A DNA stretch of 64,000 bases from Zeus faber (lineage: Eukaryota; Chordata; Actinopteri; Zeiformes; Zeidae). Below the pieces are notes generated by a model. It was not told the DNA's origin and did no database searches. It was given only the letters and a program-made list of their open reading frames with translations. Made by a program: the position numbers and the translations under genes. Below, piece by piece: positions 51,891 through 64,000 of this stretch. The stretch is taken from NCBI GenBank assembly GCA_960531495.1, contig OY482846.1, forward strand, positions 35,198,565-35,262,564, written 5' to 3'. The first letter of the stretch is position 1, and each line of letters begins with the position of its first letter.

Positions 51891-54404
51891 CACTAAACGA
51901 CTGAATGCAATACAATGCAATGACTCAATTACAGTTCCTGTGCGGTTGACTATTTCAGTTCGCTAAACCAAAGCCTGTCCTGCTCCGAGCGGTCCTTTAA
52001 AACATGCTCTCTGATACCGTGGACATTTGAAGTCCATTGTGTGACTTCAAAGACATTTCACGTCGCTTTTTCGAGTCGCCTGGCAACCAAAAAATTTGAC
52101 TTTGATCTCGTCCTTCCACTGCCTCAGTTCCGATTTAACTTTACCTTTCCATTCCTGCAGGCGCCATATTCCTTTGAAATGACGCCCGAGGGGAAGCGGG
52201 GAAGCAGCTGGGTCTGTCTAATGCCATCGTTCCTCCTAATGTCGCTCCGCCTGTCGACCTGCCACAGCACCGTTTAAGTAATACTACCCAATTAAAAAAC
52301 TATACATCCAAATGTAGGGGGGTTATGGGTGAAAAAAATAGTCTCCATTTTGAGTGGGGGGAGGAAGCGGTAATTATCCCGGTGGAAGTGTCAGTGTGAT
52401 TGCCAAGCAGATGAACCGTCATCTTGCCCGTGCTAAGCCGTGTAGCCCTGGATCCTGTCTAACTTCACATCTCAAATTCTGGTCGGAGATGGTTTGCGAC
52501 AACTGAGCAATTATTGGCCTTGGTGTTCGCTCCCCCCGTTCAAGGAATTCGACACATTTTGAAGATTAACATGACACCGTTTCGCACAGCGCCCCACACA
52601 CTTGTGGATTTGGAGGAATTTTAAAGATGTTAAGGCATTAGAGTGATGGCCAGTTTTGGATATTCCAGCAATAAGTCCAAAAATATCCATGCTCCTAATC
52701 ACAAATTACTGAAGATTTAATTCAAAAGTTTTCCTGGGTTGGGTGAGTAGCAAATATTACTCTTATTTACTCTACTGCAATATTAACCCGATGTAAATTG
52801 ATCCTGATTGTAAATCTTTAAGCCAACATTTTGTTGTTATGCCAGCATTAAAAGAATGCACTGTAAGTCATCACTTTCTATAACTATTCGCTCAGAATAT
52901 CTACCAAGCCATTTCGCTGCATCACCCATCATTCACTCAAAAACATGATTATTTATATCTTATGTTGCTGTGATTTAAAAAAAATGCAGAGGACATATAT
53001 CAAATAGATTTTTTGTTTACCATTTTGTTGTTTATTTATTTATTTATTTATCTATCGATTTATTTATTTATTTATTTATTATCTAACCGAGTTGTGAACC
53101 GTGACATTGCTTTATTGGTGTCTGATTGGCCACCACATAACACACATAAACGGATATATAAACTTGGGGTGGGTGTTGATCATTTTTCAGGTTAGAGCAA
53201 CAGCCCCTCAAAATATCTATGCACGTCCCTGCTCTCTGCACGAGCTGATATCAGCCTCTCATAGATCATCTTTATAGGGCAGATCTGTTTCACTCAATCC
53301 GCTTGTTTCTCCAAACAAAAACAATAAAAATAGTGGGCTTTTATTGTAGATGCATTTTATTTTATTTTATTTTATTTTATGACACTTACAAATTGAAAGA
53401 AACAAAACATCCCTGCATGTCCTGGTACGGTGCCCGTGTCTCACACAAGCTTGCAGCATTACAACAAAAGTCAGGACAAACTTTTAAATGTCGTCTTGTA
53501 GATTTCATATTGAGTGAAGATTCAGCAAGATTCAGATGTCACAAACATCTCGTGGTTCAACTTTCATCCAAATCCACATACGGAGAAGAAATTAATGAAA
53601 AACCGAGTCATTGAAGCCAAACTATCTATAACAGGGTTACAACTATCTGGATCACAACAATGACAGAAGTTATGAACACGGTTGTGGTGTCATTTGAACC
53701 GGTATGTCCCAAACATCTTGTGGTTTAAGTATGATCCAAATCGATCCACATACAGAGCAGAAATTTATGAGAAACTTACCAAATCGGACCCAAAGTATCC
53801 AGGTGGTTGTGCGTCGCTGAAATGGCAACCTTCGAAAACAAATGGAACGAGATGAGATTTACAGTAAGACGCTTTATGACGTCATTATGCTATATAATAT
53901 GAATGGGCCGGTTCTGGTTCAGAATGAACATTGGCACCCAATGGTGTGCAGTGTAGACTGTCGCTCAGTAATTAAAGATTACAAACTAGGCGTGTATGTA
54001 TACCTTTGTGTACCTTCTTACATGGTAGATGCCTGTGGATCTGTTCGATTGATAGTTTATCTCTCTTAATTAGTCCCCATTACATTGCCGGATTCATGAA
54101 AAAAATACGAAAAAACATAAGTTCACAAAAGCTCATGACCACGTTGAGTTGAGTTCACTCCGCTGTGCGAGTAAGTGATGAGTTCAAGATCCAGCGAGGT
54201 GTCGCAGAAATAGAAGCCGCGATATGGTACTTACTCACAGAAATACCACAATGTTTTTTGAATTTCATGGAAATGTAAATTATTGAAAATTTAATCCAAG
54301 GAAAAAAGTCATCACTAAAATTACTTTCATTAGATTACTTTTGTAAACCTCTGTAAGTCACTTCAAACATGTGACATGAACAGCAAATCGTACAGCAGGA
54401 GCAG
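51891..54404. other. Intergenic, no gene seen
   Basis: Mostly AT-rich. TTTA repeats lie at 53033-53083 and TTTTA repeats at 53355-53381. A diverged tandem duplication at 53538-53800 is listed separately. Open frames here lack protein character. Confidence 0.5.
53538..53800. repeat. Diverged tandem duplication, unit about 168 bp
   Basis: GTCACAAACATCTCGTGG... from 53538 and GTCCCAAACATCTTGTGG... from 53706 share ATCCAAATC, ATCCACATAC, GAAATTAATGA/GAAATTTATGA and following words in the same order over about 90 bp. Origin unknown. Confidence 0.7.
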
Positions 54405-54720
54405 CACGCCTAACCTTGCTGCCTGCTGCCCGACCGGAGAGCACTGCGGCCGGGGAGAGAGCAAAAGAAGCACCGGCGCTCCTGCTGTGTGATCGGCTGT
54501 TTGTGTCCTGCCCGGCCAGAGAGCTGCCTGCTCAATGCCAATTTGAACTCCAACTCGCACTCCTCCCAACCCAAAACCAGGTGCGGCCCCCATCCCTGCA
54601 AAAAGAGAGCGATTAAAGAAAGAATCCGTGGTGAGAGAGATGAGGAGGTGAGGAGAGAGTCCCTGGGTTCGCTCCAAACGTCCCCGCATATAATCACAGA
54701 GCACAGATGAAACCTCCAGA
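54405..54720. other. GC-rich block of unknown nature
   Basis: About 300 bp of GC-rich, CpG-containing sequence (GACCGGAGAGCACTGCGGCC, CCTGCCCGGCCAGAGAGC) between AT-rich flanks, ending in purine-rich GAGAGA sequence. Frames open on both strands but none is recognisable. It may be a repeat or a noncoding first exon. Confidence 0.35.
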
Positions 54721-55168
54721 ACCTCTAATACATACCTAACATGACTAAACTGGACCCTGTGTACTACTGTCTGCAGCTATATTTTCTTGCTTATTATTTA
54801 ACTGATTTTGGTGGACTGCTAATGTGAAGTCAGTGAAAGTTTCGAGACTAACTACAACGGAACACGGAAGTTATGCTCAAACCCCATTGGCTTACAGAGC
54901 TAGACGCCTCAGGAGGGAAGAACCACCCACTGAAACAGAGCATTCCAGAACAGGATGCCCTTGAGGCATGTTACAATGGCCAGAATGCATAATCTGAGTG
55001 GTATTTTCAGCAAAACAAAACAAAAAACATTTATTGGGGACCTCAGAGACCTATATTAACTTGTTGGAAAGGAGCAAATCACAGTTCACAGTTATTTGAT
55101 TTTATTTGATCAAAGATTATATCACACATTCTTTGCAATGGAGCAGTTCAGGATGTATTGGGCTACAT

Positions 55169-55169
55169 C

Positions 55170-55221
<52 letters not shown>
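55169..55221. repeat. (AAT)n microsatellite
   Basis: About 17 units of AAT, directly abutting the start of the repeat that follows, as many retroelement tails do. Confidence 0.95.
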
Positions 55222-55223
<2 letters not shown>

Positions 55224-56035
55224 TAAACTTTATATATTGCCCTTCAAAAAACCCAAGGTCGCTTTACAGGAGAGGGGCAAGGGGGTGGCGGGGGGAAACA
55301 GATTAAGATCACCGGAGGAGGCCATCCCCATCTCCAGGGCGACAATCAGGCGATCCTGTTGGTTTCACCTGCCGTAGGGTACCCCCTATAAACACTCATG
55401 TTACTAAAACATCTCCTCACCATATATAGGGAGGCAGGGTCTCTGAGGGACAAGGTGCAGGAGTGAGTGAGAACAGGGTGTACCGACATACACCAGCAGC
55501 TCCACCACTGTGTGTCCCAGTCCCTAAGCTGCTCGCTAGGCCCAACCGAGATGCAAGAGTGACCCCCCATATGAGCCGGTTCTTATATTCATGACCTACG
55601 GGGGTCCCCAACCCGTACAGCAGCCACTCGGGGCCCGAGATGACAGGCGTCTGAAGCCCCACGGCGCTGATGCAAAACGGCACGAGCGAAGGTGAGCCAC
55701 CCCGTCTGCCCCCGTTGTCCTATGCATGCCGGCCATGTGCCCAGGAGACGCCGTGACCCCCACCACCCTGTGACCCTACCCCCCATTCCACAGGGCTAAG
55801 GGACCGACTGTCTCCCTGTGACCTCGAATCTCTCTCCACCCACCGAGTGGTAGAAACCCGCGGAACAGCTGTCGCCCGAACCGAGGCACACGCAACCCCC
55901 CCCCCAGATTAACAACAAAACAAAGGGATAGCTTAACTAACTGAAACTAACTAATGGGGAAAGGCCATGGTGAAAAGATAGGTCTTGAGGGTTGATTTGA
56001 ATGTGTCCAGGGTCGGGGCATTACGGTTTGGTTTT
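55222..56035. mobile_element. Unclassified interspersed repeat, GC-rich
   Basis: It starts CTTTATATATTGCCCTTC and CCCAAGGTCGCTTTACAG, a widespread fish repeat end, and ends around 56030 in GGTCTTGAGGGTTGATTTGA and AGGGTCGGGGCA, another part of such repeats. The GC-rich middle has long non-ATG frames but no recognised protein. The class (LINE 3' end or SINE-like) is not resolved. Confidence 0.5.
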
Positions 56036-58030
56036 TGTGGTGGATGGTGTGGGTTCTGTCTCAGATAAATTCATGACAAATTCAATCAATTCACAACAAA
56101 TGCCCTTCCTTCCGCCCAGGTCATTTTAATACCGGTGGATTACTCAGCTCCCCTTGCAGACTGAGACACGGCGTAGCAGAATTCAGCTGCCTCTTTAAGA
56201 GAGGTAGAGACATACGTTTGTCCGAAAGATAGTCTGCGGCCACCATGGCCATCCGTGAGCGCTTCCGCTCCTGTAGAGGATGACATCCGAGAAATGAGGC
56301 AACAGTTAGTGTTAGGTTTGGTTTAGAGTAAGGGGTTAGGTTTACGGTTAGGGTTAGCATCAAATAAATCATGTAACTTGGCCGAAAAAGCCTAGGATTC
56401 ATGTTTCCTGCTTTTTGGTCCAAACTGGTTCCCCAACAGATAACTTGTGATGTATCCAAACTGTCTTTCTTCCCCTAAAGCCTGGCTGAGGGCCAAATAG
56501 ATTATTCCTGCCGGAACTAATCTTAATGAAGTATGTCAAATGAACTACGGCAGCATCGGGTCACACCTCTTCGTTCCTGAGGCTCAGTATGGCATTGTGG
56601 GCCATGACTACTCGCATCAAAATTGGTATTTTCATTGTTATATTATACTATTATACTTATTACTGCACCAGTATAGTCAGGTTTTCCCCATGCTTATTAA
56701 TGTATTCATTTTCATAATATATTTTCATTTGTACAATACATCAGTGCAAGCTTTGACAAATTCTTGTTGACATTGATATGAGCTGAACTCGGCTTCTGCC
56801 TGCTTATCACTGGGATACGTATAGATTACCAAGAAAAGTCTTGGTGATGCTATTAGCCCAGATAAGCATAGATGTCCCAGCATATACTTTCACATTTGAG
56901 CCAAACTTAGCAAGCTCTTACCCTTGAACTGTAGAAATCTTTTCAACGTAATTGAGTTTGACTGCGGTCCTCTGTCCGCTACTTTCTGAAGGTGCATTGT
57001 ACTTCACACAGCCATTAAATTCTGACACTTCAGTCCAGTGAGAGTCATCAATAACCAAAAAAACCCACCAAAAATAAAAACGGGGCATTATCCTTCTGAG
57101 CTGCTCATTGGCCGCACGGGACCGGCCGTAGGACAACACTAATGGGGTCTCCTGTAATTATCACCCAAACAGTGTACCCCACTCACCACCTCTCTCCTCT
57201 GCACTAATAAGCTGGGGGGAAAAAGCAATCTTCATTTCCTAATGTGGAGGTGGGGGGATGGGGGGGCTGCTTAACTTGCCTCAGGATCTAATCAAGGCAC
57301 ACGTAAAGTCAGGCGGGAAGAAGACACCGCAAGGGTGACAGCCGCTAGAGATTGCATAGATTTTTGGTTTGCCGCCTCCGCTCGGCAATTTAATGTACAC
57401 ACAGGTACTGTATTATGCATTAGGCAAGGTAAAGAAAAAAATGTATAAGGCAGCGATGTGCTTCTCTAAGCACGAAAAAGTGCTTATCAAACAAGAATCC
57501 AAACACCCAAAATTAAGGGCCATCGAGTGCTATTTTCACTTACTGCTTATTTTTCTCCCCAACGGAAAATGGGGGAGGGGTTCGAAATGGAACGTCACAC
57601 ATCAGCAAAACCATGGCAGCCAGTGGTTGAAATTAAAAATTTAAATTTCACAATTTACTCCAGAAAATTGAGTTGACTCGTGCGTTCTTGAGATTTTTCT
57701 ATTGTATGAGATTAAGATAAAAATGCATTTTTTCAAAAGTACAAAACTTTCAACAAAAATCTAAAACAAAGAGGATGATTTTGAATCAGTCAATCAGTCT
57801 TTACAATCCATACGATTTACAGGTCAAAAGGGGCCTCCAGGACCACACCGTGTGAGGGGAAATGAACTCTCCCTTGAGATTTTGGAAGGCTCGGCTGTCA
57901 AGTATATTCCTCGTTTTGACTCAAACGTAACAAGCATTCCATAACTCATCGCTTTAACACAATTTTTGTCTGCTCTAGCCAATTAATAGCATTGCGATTT
58001 TCCACATTGTTATACATTGCTGAAGATCTC
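56036..58030. other. Intergenic, no gene seen
   Basis: About 56100-56470 has a GGTTAGGTTTACGGTTAGGG stretch and looks like part of a dispersed repeat. From 56480 on I see no element or exon. Confidence 0.5.
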
Positions 58031-58090
58031 TCTCTATTCAATTCCAAGGGCTTTATTGGCATGGGAAACACACGTTTACAATGCCACAGC
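58031..58090 (-). mobile_element. Short repeat tail (GGGCTTTATTGGCATGGGAAA type)
   Basis: ATTCAATTCCAAGGGCTTTAT and TGGCATGGGAAACACACG are the complement of a common fish repeat 3' end. It directly abuts an L2 fragment. Confidence 0.65.
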
Positions 58091-58280
58091 AAATGGAAAA
58101 CAAGGGAAGTGACATCAGTCCCGGTTCAGGCGCTTGTCATCTCCCGTTTTGACTACTGGAACACTGTTCTGGCTGGACTACCTCCCTATTCTGTCAGACC
58201 TCTACAGCGCATCCAGAACGCAGCAGCCCGTCTAGACTTCAACCAACCAAAATGCACTCATGTCACTCCCCTCTTTTGAT
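58091..58280 (+). mobile_element. L2-like LINE coding fragment
   Basis: Encodes QALVISRFDYWNTVLAGLPP followed by YSVRPLQRIQNAAARL and HVTPLF, the conserved C-terminal RT-adjacent part of fish L2 LINEs. The same protein region continues as HVTPLLIELHWLPVAAR in the copy at 60045-61835. Truncated at both ends. Confidence 0.88.
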
Positions 58281-58514
58281 TACTTCATCACCAATTCCAA
58301 AAATTCCATTGACAGCATATCTTCACTCCTATTAGGCTGTTGCCCGGCACTGCTCATTTGCATAAAGTTGAATTATGCTCCACTTTCCTTGTCGTCGTGA
58401 AGCTCCCAGCTTCTCACCGGTCATCGCTCTGCCCCCTGCAGCTGGATAAGGCCGAGCTCCATTTGAAATACAATGCAGCGTGTTGCTTTGCAGTGGCCTG
58501 TTGCCAGTGTGACT
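58281..58514. other. Short intergenic spacer, no feature seen
   Basis: Sequence between two LINE remnants. It may be part of the same decayed insertion, but I recognise nothing. Confidence 0.4.
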
Positions 58515-58572
58515 GTACCATTAGTACATTACATTATGCAATTTGGACGCTTTTGTCCAAAGCGACTTCCAA
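58515..58572 (-). mobile_element. L2/SINE-type 3' tail
   Basis: TACATTACATTATGC and GGACGCTTTTGTCCAAAGCG are the complement of the 3' tail at 61778-61830 and 7129-7172. Only the tail is recognisable. Confidence 0.7.
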
Positions 58573-58704
58573 AACATTCATTTTGTTGGTAGTACCAAAC
58601 AAAATGTATGTCACAGTCACAGCCAGTTAATTATACTCTCGCAACACGAAACACTACTAGAGTTAGAGATTTATATTTTTATATTATTTGTATGTATAGC
58701 CATC

Positions 58705-58708
<4 letters not shown>

Positions 58709-58737
<29 letters not shown>
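58709..58737. repeat. (CT)n microsatellite
   Basis: Fourteen CT units. Confidence 0.95.
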
Positions 58738-58740
<3 letters not shown>

Positions 58741-60044
58741 CCCAGACATGAAAGATATTAAGCCAGCGTTTGCATTGAGTGTGTGCGCTGAGTGCACGCT
58801 GCACAGCCACTTCCCACCACAGTAGCTCAAAGAAGGCTAATATTTGCTTTGTGGTTATAAAAATACAGTTGCAAGTTGCAGACTGTTTGGCCTTCGGGCA
58901 GACGGGCGCTTTTATATGAAGCCTAACAAGACAGTTTGCACAGCTCCAATCTTCATCACCTCTTCCTCTCTTCCTTCTTGTCTGCTTCTCCTCACACCTG
59001 CACCACCTTTGTGTTGTTTTTTGTTTGTTTTTAGCCCTTCTTCATTTATAGACGCCATGTCAGCATTTTTGTGGGTAAAAACCCACCGGCAGCAGTTTCT
59101 CAAGCAGGGGGGATCAGAAGTGAATAGTTTCGTTGCAATGTGGTGCGACGGAAGTCATTTCAAGTTCTTGGTCGTAAATGTACTCAAAGTAGTTAAAATA
59201 AAAGTTCTCATCGTATACGTATAGTGTCCTGATATAACTCTTTACAAGTCTATTATGCATATCATAGCGCTGTATCAAGTGCTGTAGCTTTTTTCTGGGA
59301 GGAGAGCTCCTTAATTGTGATTTACATTACAATAGTATATAGTTTAGTTAGTCATTTACCTTGATATGGACAATGAATAGTAAATAATATATGGGAAATG
59401 TAGTTGAGTAAAAAGTATAGATATTTGCTTTAAATGTAGTGGAGTGAAAGTCAAAAGTCTCAAAAGTCTCCAAAAATGAATATACTTAATTAAGTAGTAA
59501 GTAAAATACTTGAAAAGAGAATACACACAGTCGTCCTGCTGGAGGGTCGTCAGCATCTTCATTGTGTACGATTGGCCTTTCGTCACATGTTTAATTTGGT
59601 CTTCCTAAAGGCTGAGCTTCATTACCATCGTCATGTCACCGACGTAGCACTCCAGCAATTCCCTGTTTTCTCCATGAACATTCACAATTTTGGTTGACAA
59701 TGCCGTCTTCATGAGTTTTACGTGTATTTCTCCAACCTGAGAATGACATCATTGATGGTTATTACATTTTTCACAACAAATAGGCCTTTAATTTTAGTGA
59801 AGTACATAATTTATAGAGGCTTGAAAATACACATGTGACACATACACGTGAATACAAAATGTAACGTACATGTCTCTTGTCTGAGGCCTGCAACTTTGTG
59901 CAACGTAAGTTAAAATCTGAAATGGGAGGTTTATGCATAGACTACAATTCCGTTGGGTCATGAATTTATATCCTGCATCGAAATTTAGAATTGTTCAGAT
60001 ATAATCTTTATTTGCTAACATTTATCAAGTAATCCTATTATTTT
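58738..60044. other. Intergenic, no gene seen
   Basis: AT-rich. I recognised no element. Frames at 58844-59224 have no protein-like character. Confidence 0.55.
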
Positions 60045-61835
60045 ACCCTACCCTATAAATACCCTTCACTACAAACTGAACTCTGAGTCGAGCTCTAGTG
60101 CTGAGGTTGCTGTGTAGTGTATCACTGCTCGTATTGTAGTATTGCAACTTGGACTACTGGTTTGACTCTGCACATTTCACTGCTATTTGCTGATCTGCCA
60201 ACAAGCTTGTGTTCCAGATACACCCCCTATTCAGGTAAGTCCTCTCTTATGTGGGCATGCTCTTAGCCAGGTGCAACCCTAATCACATGAGCAGCTGTAT
60301 TCTATCACCTATTTATGGTCCTGCCCTTGAAGCGTTAGCTTCAAGCGTTGGCCCATTTGTAGTCGCTCTCGTGTAAAGACGCACGTCTACCTCTGCACAT
60401 CAACCGAAGCAAGGACACTGAACAAGGCAAACCTGCCTTCTTTCTCTCCCTCCATACTAAATGTGCTACTACCGCATCCCTACAACTTCAAGGTCACCCA
60501 GAAAGCCTCGTTATACCATACGCCGATGCAATCCGGGTAACCTCAGGTCCCTGCAGCAAACATCTTCTGCAAAGACCTCCTTCTCTGTTGGCTTGTGGAA
60601 TTGTCAATCTGCAGTTAACAAGGCAGACTTCATTTCTGGTCATGCCAACCACCTCTCCTTGGAGCTCCTTGCTCTCACTGAGACATGGATTAAACCGGAA
60701 GATAGCGCAACCCTGGCTGCAGCCAATTCACTAAACAACTTACTCACAACCTGTCTTCTCCAGCCCTAGGCTCATCGTTCCCTGGTTTCACCCCCCTCGC
60801 TGAAAGTGAGGTATCTAAACTACTAACATGTAGCCGTCCTACTACCTGTCCGCTAGATCCGATCCCATCTAACCTCCTTCAAGCCATATCACCGACTATC
60901 ACCCCGGCAATCACACATATGATTAATTCTTCCCTAACTTCCGGCGCTTTCCCTTCCGCTTTCAAAGCGGCTCCGGTCACACCACTGCTCAAAAAACCCT
61001 CACTCGATCCCAATCAAGTAGAAAACTATCGGCCGGTCTCTCTCCTCCCATTCCTTTCCAAAACCTTAGAGAGGGCGGTCTCTAGACAGGTTACAGAGTA
61101 CCTGTCAAGAAACAACCTTCTTGATACACTTCAATCTGGCTTCAAAAGTGGTCACTCCACCGAAACAGCCCTGTTGTCTGTGACAGAGGCCATAAAAACT
61201 GCTAGAGCTGCTGCCAAATCCTCGGTTCTCATTCTGCCAGACTTATCAGCTTCTTTTGACACTGTCAATCATAGCATACTCCTGTCCATACTCTCAAGTA
61301 TGGACAGGAGTGGACTGGTGTGTTCAACCAGCCAAAGAGGGCACATGTCACTCCGCTGCTCATCGAGCTCCACTGGTTACCTGTAGCCGCCCGCATCAAG
61401 TTCAAGTCTCTTATGCTGGCCTACAGAGTGATTGCTGGGAATGCTCCCGCCTACTTAAATGCTCTTGTAAGAGCACATGTTGCCCCCCGGATGCTGCGCT
61501 CCTCAAATGAGCGTCGCCTGGCTCTGCCGGCCATACAGCCACGGCAATCCAGGCTATTCTCATTTGTAGTTCCACGTTGGTGGAACGAGCTGCCAAAAAT
61601 GACCAGAGCAGGGACCTCCCTCTCTGTCTTTAAGAAGCACTTGAAGACCCAGCTCTTCAGTGAGTACCTCCTGTCCTGACCTACAATTACTTAGCACTGC
61701 CTTGCAGTATTTATTGTTACACTAATGTTGCTGTTACACTAATCTCTGTCGCAATGTAGCTTGAATGTTATTCTCCCTTGTAAGTCGCTTTGAATAAAAG
61801 CGTCTGCTTAATGACTAAATGTAATGTAAAAAATG
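60045..61835 (+). mobile_element. L2-like LINE with two internal deletions
   Basis: A 5'UTR-like region (to about 60460) is followed by a leader and the start of the AP endonuclease (LWNCQSAVNKADFI, LALTETWI). It then jumps near 60760 to the RT N-terminus (LLTCSRPTTCPLDPIPSNLL, APVTPLLKKPSLDP, ENYRPVSLLPFLSKTLE, FDTVNHSILLSIL). Near 61305 it jumps again, past motifs B and C, to the C-terminus (HVTPLLIELHWLPVAAR, RLFSFVVPRWWNELP). The tail TAAGTCGCTTTGAATAAAAG with AATGTAATGTAAA (61778-61830) is the family's 3' end, shared with the SINE at 6983-7172. It keeps both ends, so it is an internally deleted rather than 5'-truncated copy. Not functional. Confidence 0.9.
61278..61311. repeat. Perfect 15-bp hairpin at the LINE deletion joint
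   Basis: ACTCCTGTCCATACT (61278-61292), loop CTCA, then the exact complement (61297-61311). It ends where LINE homology jumps to the C-terminal part. Confidence 0.9.
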
Positions 61836-62794
61836 TAATTATTATTTTTTTATCTGTCACAGCCTTTTCTCAAGGAAATTGACACATTGGACACAACTTG
61901 ATTAATCTCAGATAAATATTGTCCATATAAAATATAATCTATATAAGTTTTTGGCAAATCTACCATCAGCATTTAGAATTTGTGCATTTAAATATCTTCT
62001 TAACCGCGATATTTATTTTCTAGTATCATGAAAAGCACCAATTCCTTTTGGGAAAAAAACTGAGAAACATTTTGCTTCATTGGTTTCATCTATTAATAAT
62101 CATACAGGGTTGTTCCCTTTGGCAGGTGATACAGACAAAATGTCATCAAAGTGCAGATCCAACACTTCCTGTACAATATCAAATCGTTGTCAACATGTGT
62201 CCATAAACATACCGTGCTGTTGTTTATTCGTTAATGATTCATTAATGTTTTCGTCTTCTAAACTTAATTCTGGAGTTTCAACCTTATCAATGGACATATA
62301 TTCATTATTGTTGTTTGTGTTGTTTAGATGTTATTTAATTTTGGTAAGAGGATTATTCCGTTCACCGTTAAACTGTAACGGTTCATGACTGGTCCATGAA
62401 TGCTATTTTGTCCACCTTTGGCAAAGCTAGTATTTTCTTGAATGTCATCTTCCTTGCAATTAAGTACTGTTCCACTGAGTTTAGGTGTTTTATTTCTAGT
62501 CAGCTGAAGTCAAATTTTTTACAAAACTTTCCTCAGGAACTTTTCCTGAAATAATTTTGCAGTGACAAGTGAAACAAATCCATAGCTGACCAGAAGGTCC
62601 ATATTTTTCAATACAATTTTCATTAAAAAATGTTGTGCATTTGTGAAAATATGTTTCTGTTATACATTAAGTAGACGTTGAAGCAATTTATTTTTTACTC
62701 TTTTGAGATATTGTTCTTTTTGACATTTTGAAAAAGTTGTCAATGGCATACTTGCACATACATATTCTGGACCAATACTTTTGTCGAAATTGTT
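61836..62794. other. AT-rich intergenic, no feature seen
   Basis: No exon, RNA or element recognised. Confidence 0.6.
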
Positions 62795-63010
62795 CTCTCT
62801 TCTTCATCTTCTCCTTTCGGCTGCTCCCGTTAGGGTCGCCACAGCGGTTCACCTGCCACCAACACCTTCCGTTCTGCGCATCTTCCTCCCTTACACCAAG
62901 CGCCTGCATGTCCTCCCTCACCACATCCATAAGCCTTCTCTTTGACCTTCCTCTTTTCCTCTTGCCTGGCAGCTCCATCCTCAGCATCCTTCTCCCAACG
63001 TAACCCTCAT
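62795..63010 (-). mobile_element. LINE C-terminal fragment
   Basis: The minus strand encodes DEGYVGRRMLRMELPGKRKR, then RSKRRLMDVVREDMQALGV and CGDPNG, a segment repeated thousands of times in fish and other vertebrate genomes as the C-terminus of a LINE reverse transcriptase. The matching plus strand reads GGCTGCTCCCGTTAGGGTCG. Truncated; the clade is not determined. Confidence 0.75.
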
Positions 63011-64000
63011 CTCTCTTAATTGTTCTCAAACAAACATAATTCATTATTTTTCTTTCTTTCTGTTTCTGTTTTTTTCTTTTTTTCATAGCTTTATATTTTC
63101 AGCATAAGCTTCAGAGGTCTTGAATTTATTAACTTCATATTATATGACTTTTTTTATGTTGTTCATTATTTGCACATTTGTCTATACTTTACTTTTTTAC
63201 ATTTAATTTATGATGTTTATTATTTGCATTTTTATATTTGCTTTGTTCTTTCACATCTGACCAGTGTTATTCATTCTTTGTTTTTGCTAGATTTGAGTAA
63301 TTGTTCTTTGTAATATTGTTAAGTATTATATTTAACAACAGTGTAATGTATTTTATGTGTCTTACGTTCATTATTGGAATTATATCTTATAATTATTTTT
63401 TGTTTAAATGATTTTCTTCACAACTACATCATCAACTACATGGTAATTTGAATATTCAAGTCTGAAGTCTTGTTTTTTTCTTTACTGGAGGTACAGGAAT
63501 TTATATTCCACAATGGGCTTTGTGCTTTTCAGATTTAATAGATTTATTACACATTATGAGCACCATCTTCCGAATTTCAAAACTCAAATATTTCACAATG
63601 AAATTAATTGACATGGTTTAAGTCAATTCCTGTCTACATTTAAAAATGTGGCTTTGATACACAATATTTTCACAACTTTTTTTTAAATAAGTATAAATAT
63701 AATCCGCAATTCAACTTCAGTAGCCAAACTTCCAACATATTTGATTTGTGATACTTGTAAACAATTTTCAACAGATAAGTAGTCATGTCTTAAATAATCA
63801 CTATATACATTGGAGTTTTCTTTCATATGTTTAACCACCATAAGTCACTCTAATTGCTGATAATGCCCGGAAGAAGCTGTTACCATCGGCCACAATCGAT
63901 TTTGTTTCAAAATTGTCACTAGCTTTATTTATTCTAACATAATTATTTAAATGACATTTAAAATGTTGCATTTTAAACAAAGTTTCTTCTGTTGATATAT
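63011..64000. other. AT-rich intergenic to the window end, no feature seen
   Basis: T-rich with a TTTCTTTC tract at 63049-63083. No gene or element recognised. Confidence 0.6.

Noticed and set aside
53033-53083. CRISPR-like or satellite array
   Set aside because: It is a simple TTTA microsatellite; no spaced repeats of CRISPR type occur anywhere in the window.
56325-56362. GGTTAGG / GGTTAGGG words suggesting telomere repeat
   Set aside because: Only about two imperfect units, no array; more likely part of a dispersed fish repeat.

Overview
This is a stretch of teleost fish nuclear DNA. Three coding exons on the + strand (26913-27098, 35049-35838, 42026-42965) form the 3' two thirds of a neuroligin-4 gene, the fish counterpart of human NLGN4X. 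They have correct splice sites, compatible phases (1, then 2) and a normal stop, so the gene looks intact. The 5' exons (signal peptide and first part of the esterase-like domain) were not found and probably lie upstream of base 1. No other host gene could be supported. The fish origin is inferred from the neuroligin sequence, the LINE and Tc1 families, a tRNA SINE with a LINE tail, and long (GT)n tracts. || Layout. 1-1945: two copies of one LINE family, head to head. 1946-5787: gene-free, AT-rich. 5788-7622: a hAT-type element with a perfect 8-bp target duplication, holding a tRNA SINE and an old LTR-element remnant. 7623-17344: gene-free, with three long (GT)n tracts and a CpG-rich patch. 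17345-18375: a fossil Ty3/gypsy fragment. 19155-22710: a third, longer copy of the first LINE family. 22711-26912: gene-free sequence leading to the first neuroligin exon. The two introns (7,950 and 6,187 bp) hold two Tc1 fragments, a second copy of the same gypsy family, LINE 3' tails and a hAT-type MITE. After the stop comes a 3'UTR of probably 1.56 kb, then repeat-rich intergenic DNA with another Tc1 copy, a second MITE copy split by a LINE 3' end, a LINE with two internal deletions (60045-61835), and AT-rich DNA to the end. || The neuroligin exons encode the non-catalytic nucleophile elbow, the rest of the cholinesterase-like domain, the stalk, one membrane span and the cytoplasmic tail with gephyrin-binding and PDZ-binding motifs. 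The product is a postsynaptic adhesion molecule. || The most unusual feature outside the gene is an excess of short perfect hairpins: eight with stems of 12-23 bp and loops of 1-8 nt. One is a 23-bp inverted duplication inside a LINE copy, and comparison with a sister copy shows it replaced the normal sequence, as a local template switch would do. No undescribed multi-gene system was seen.
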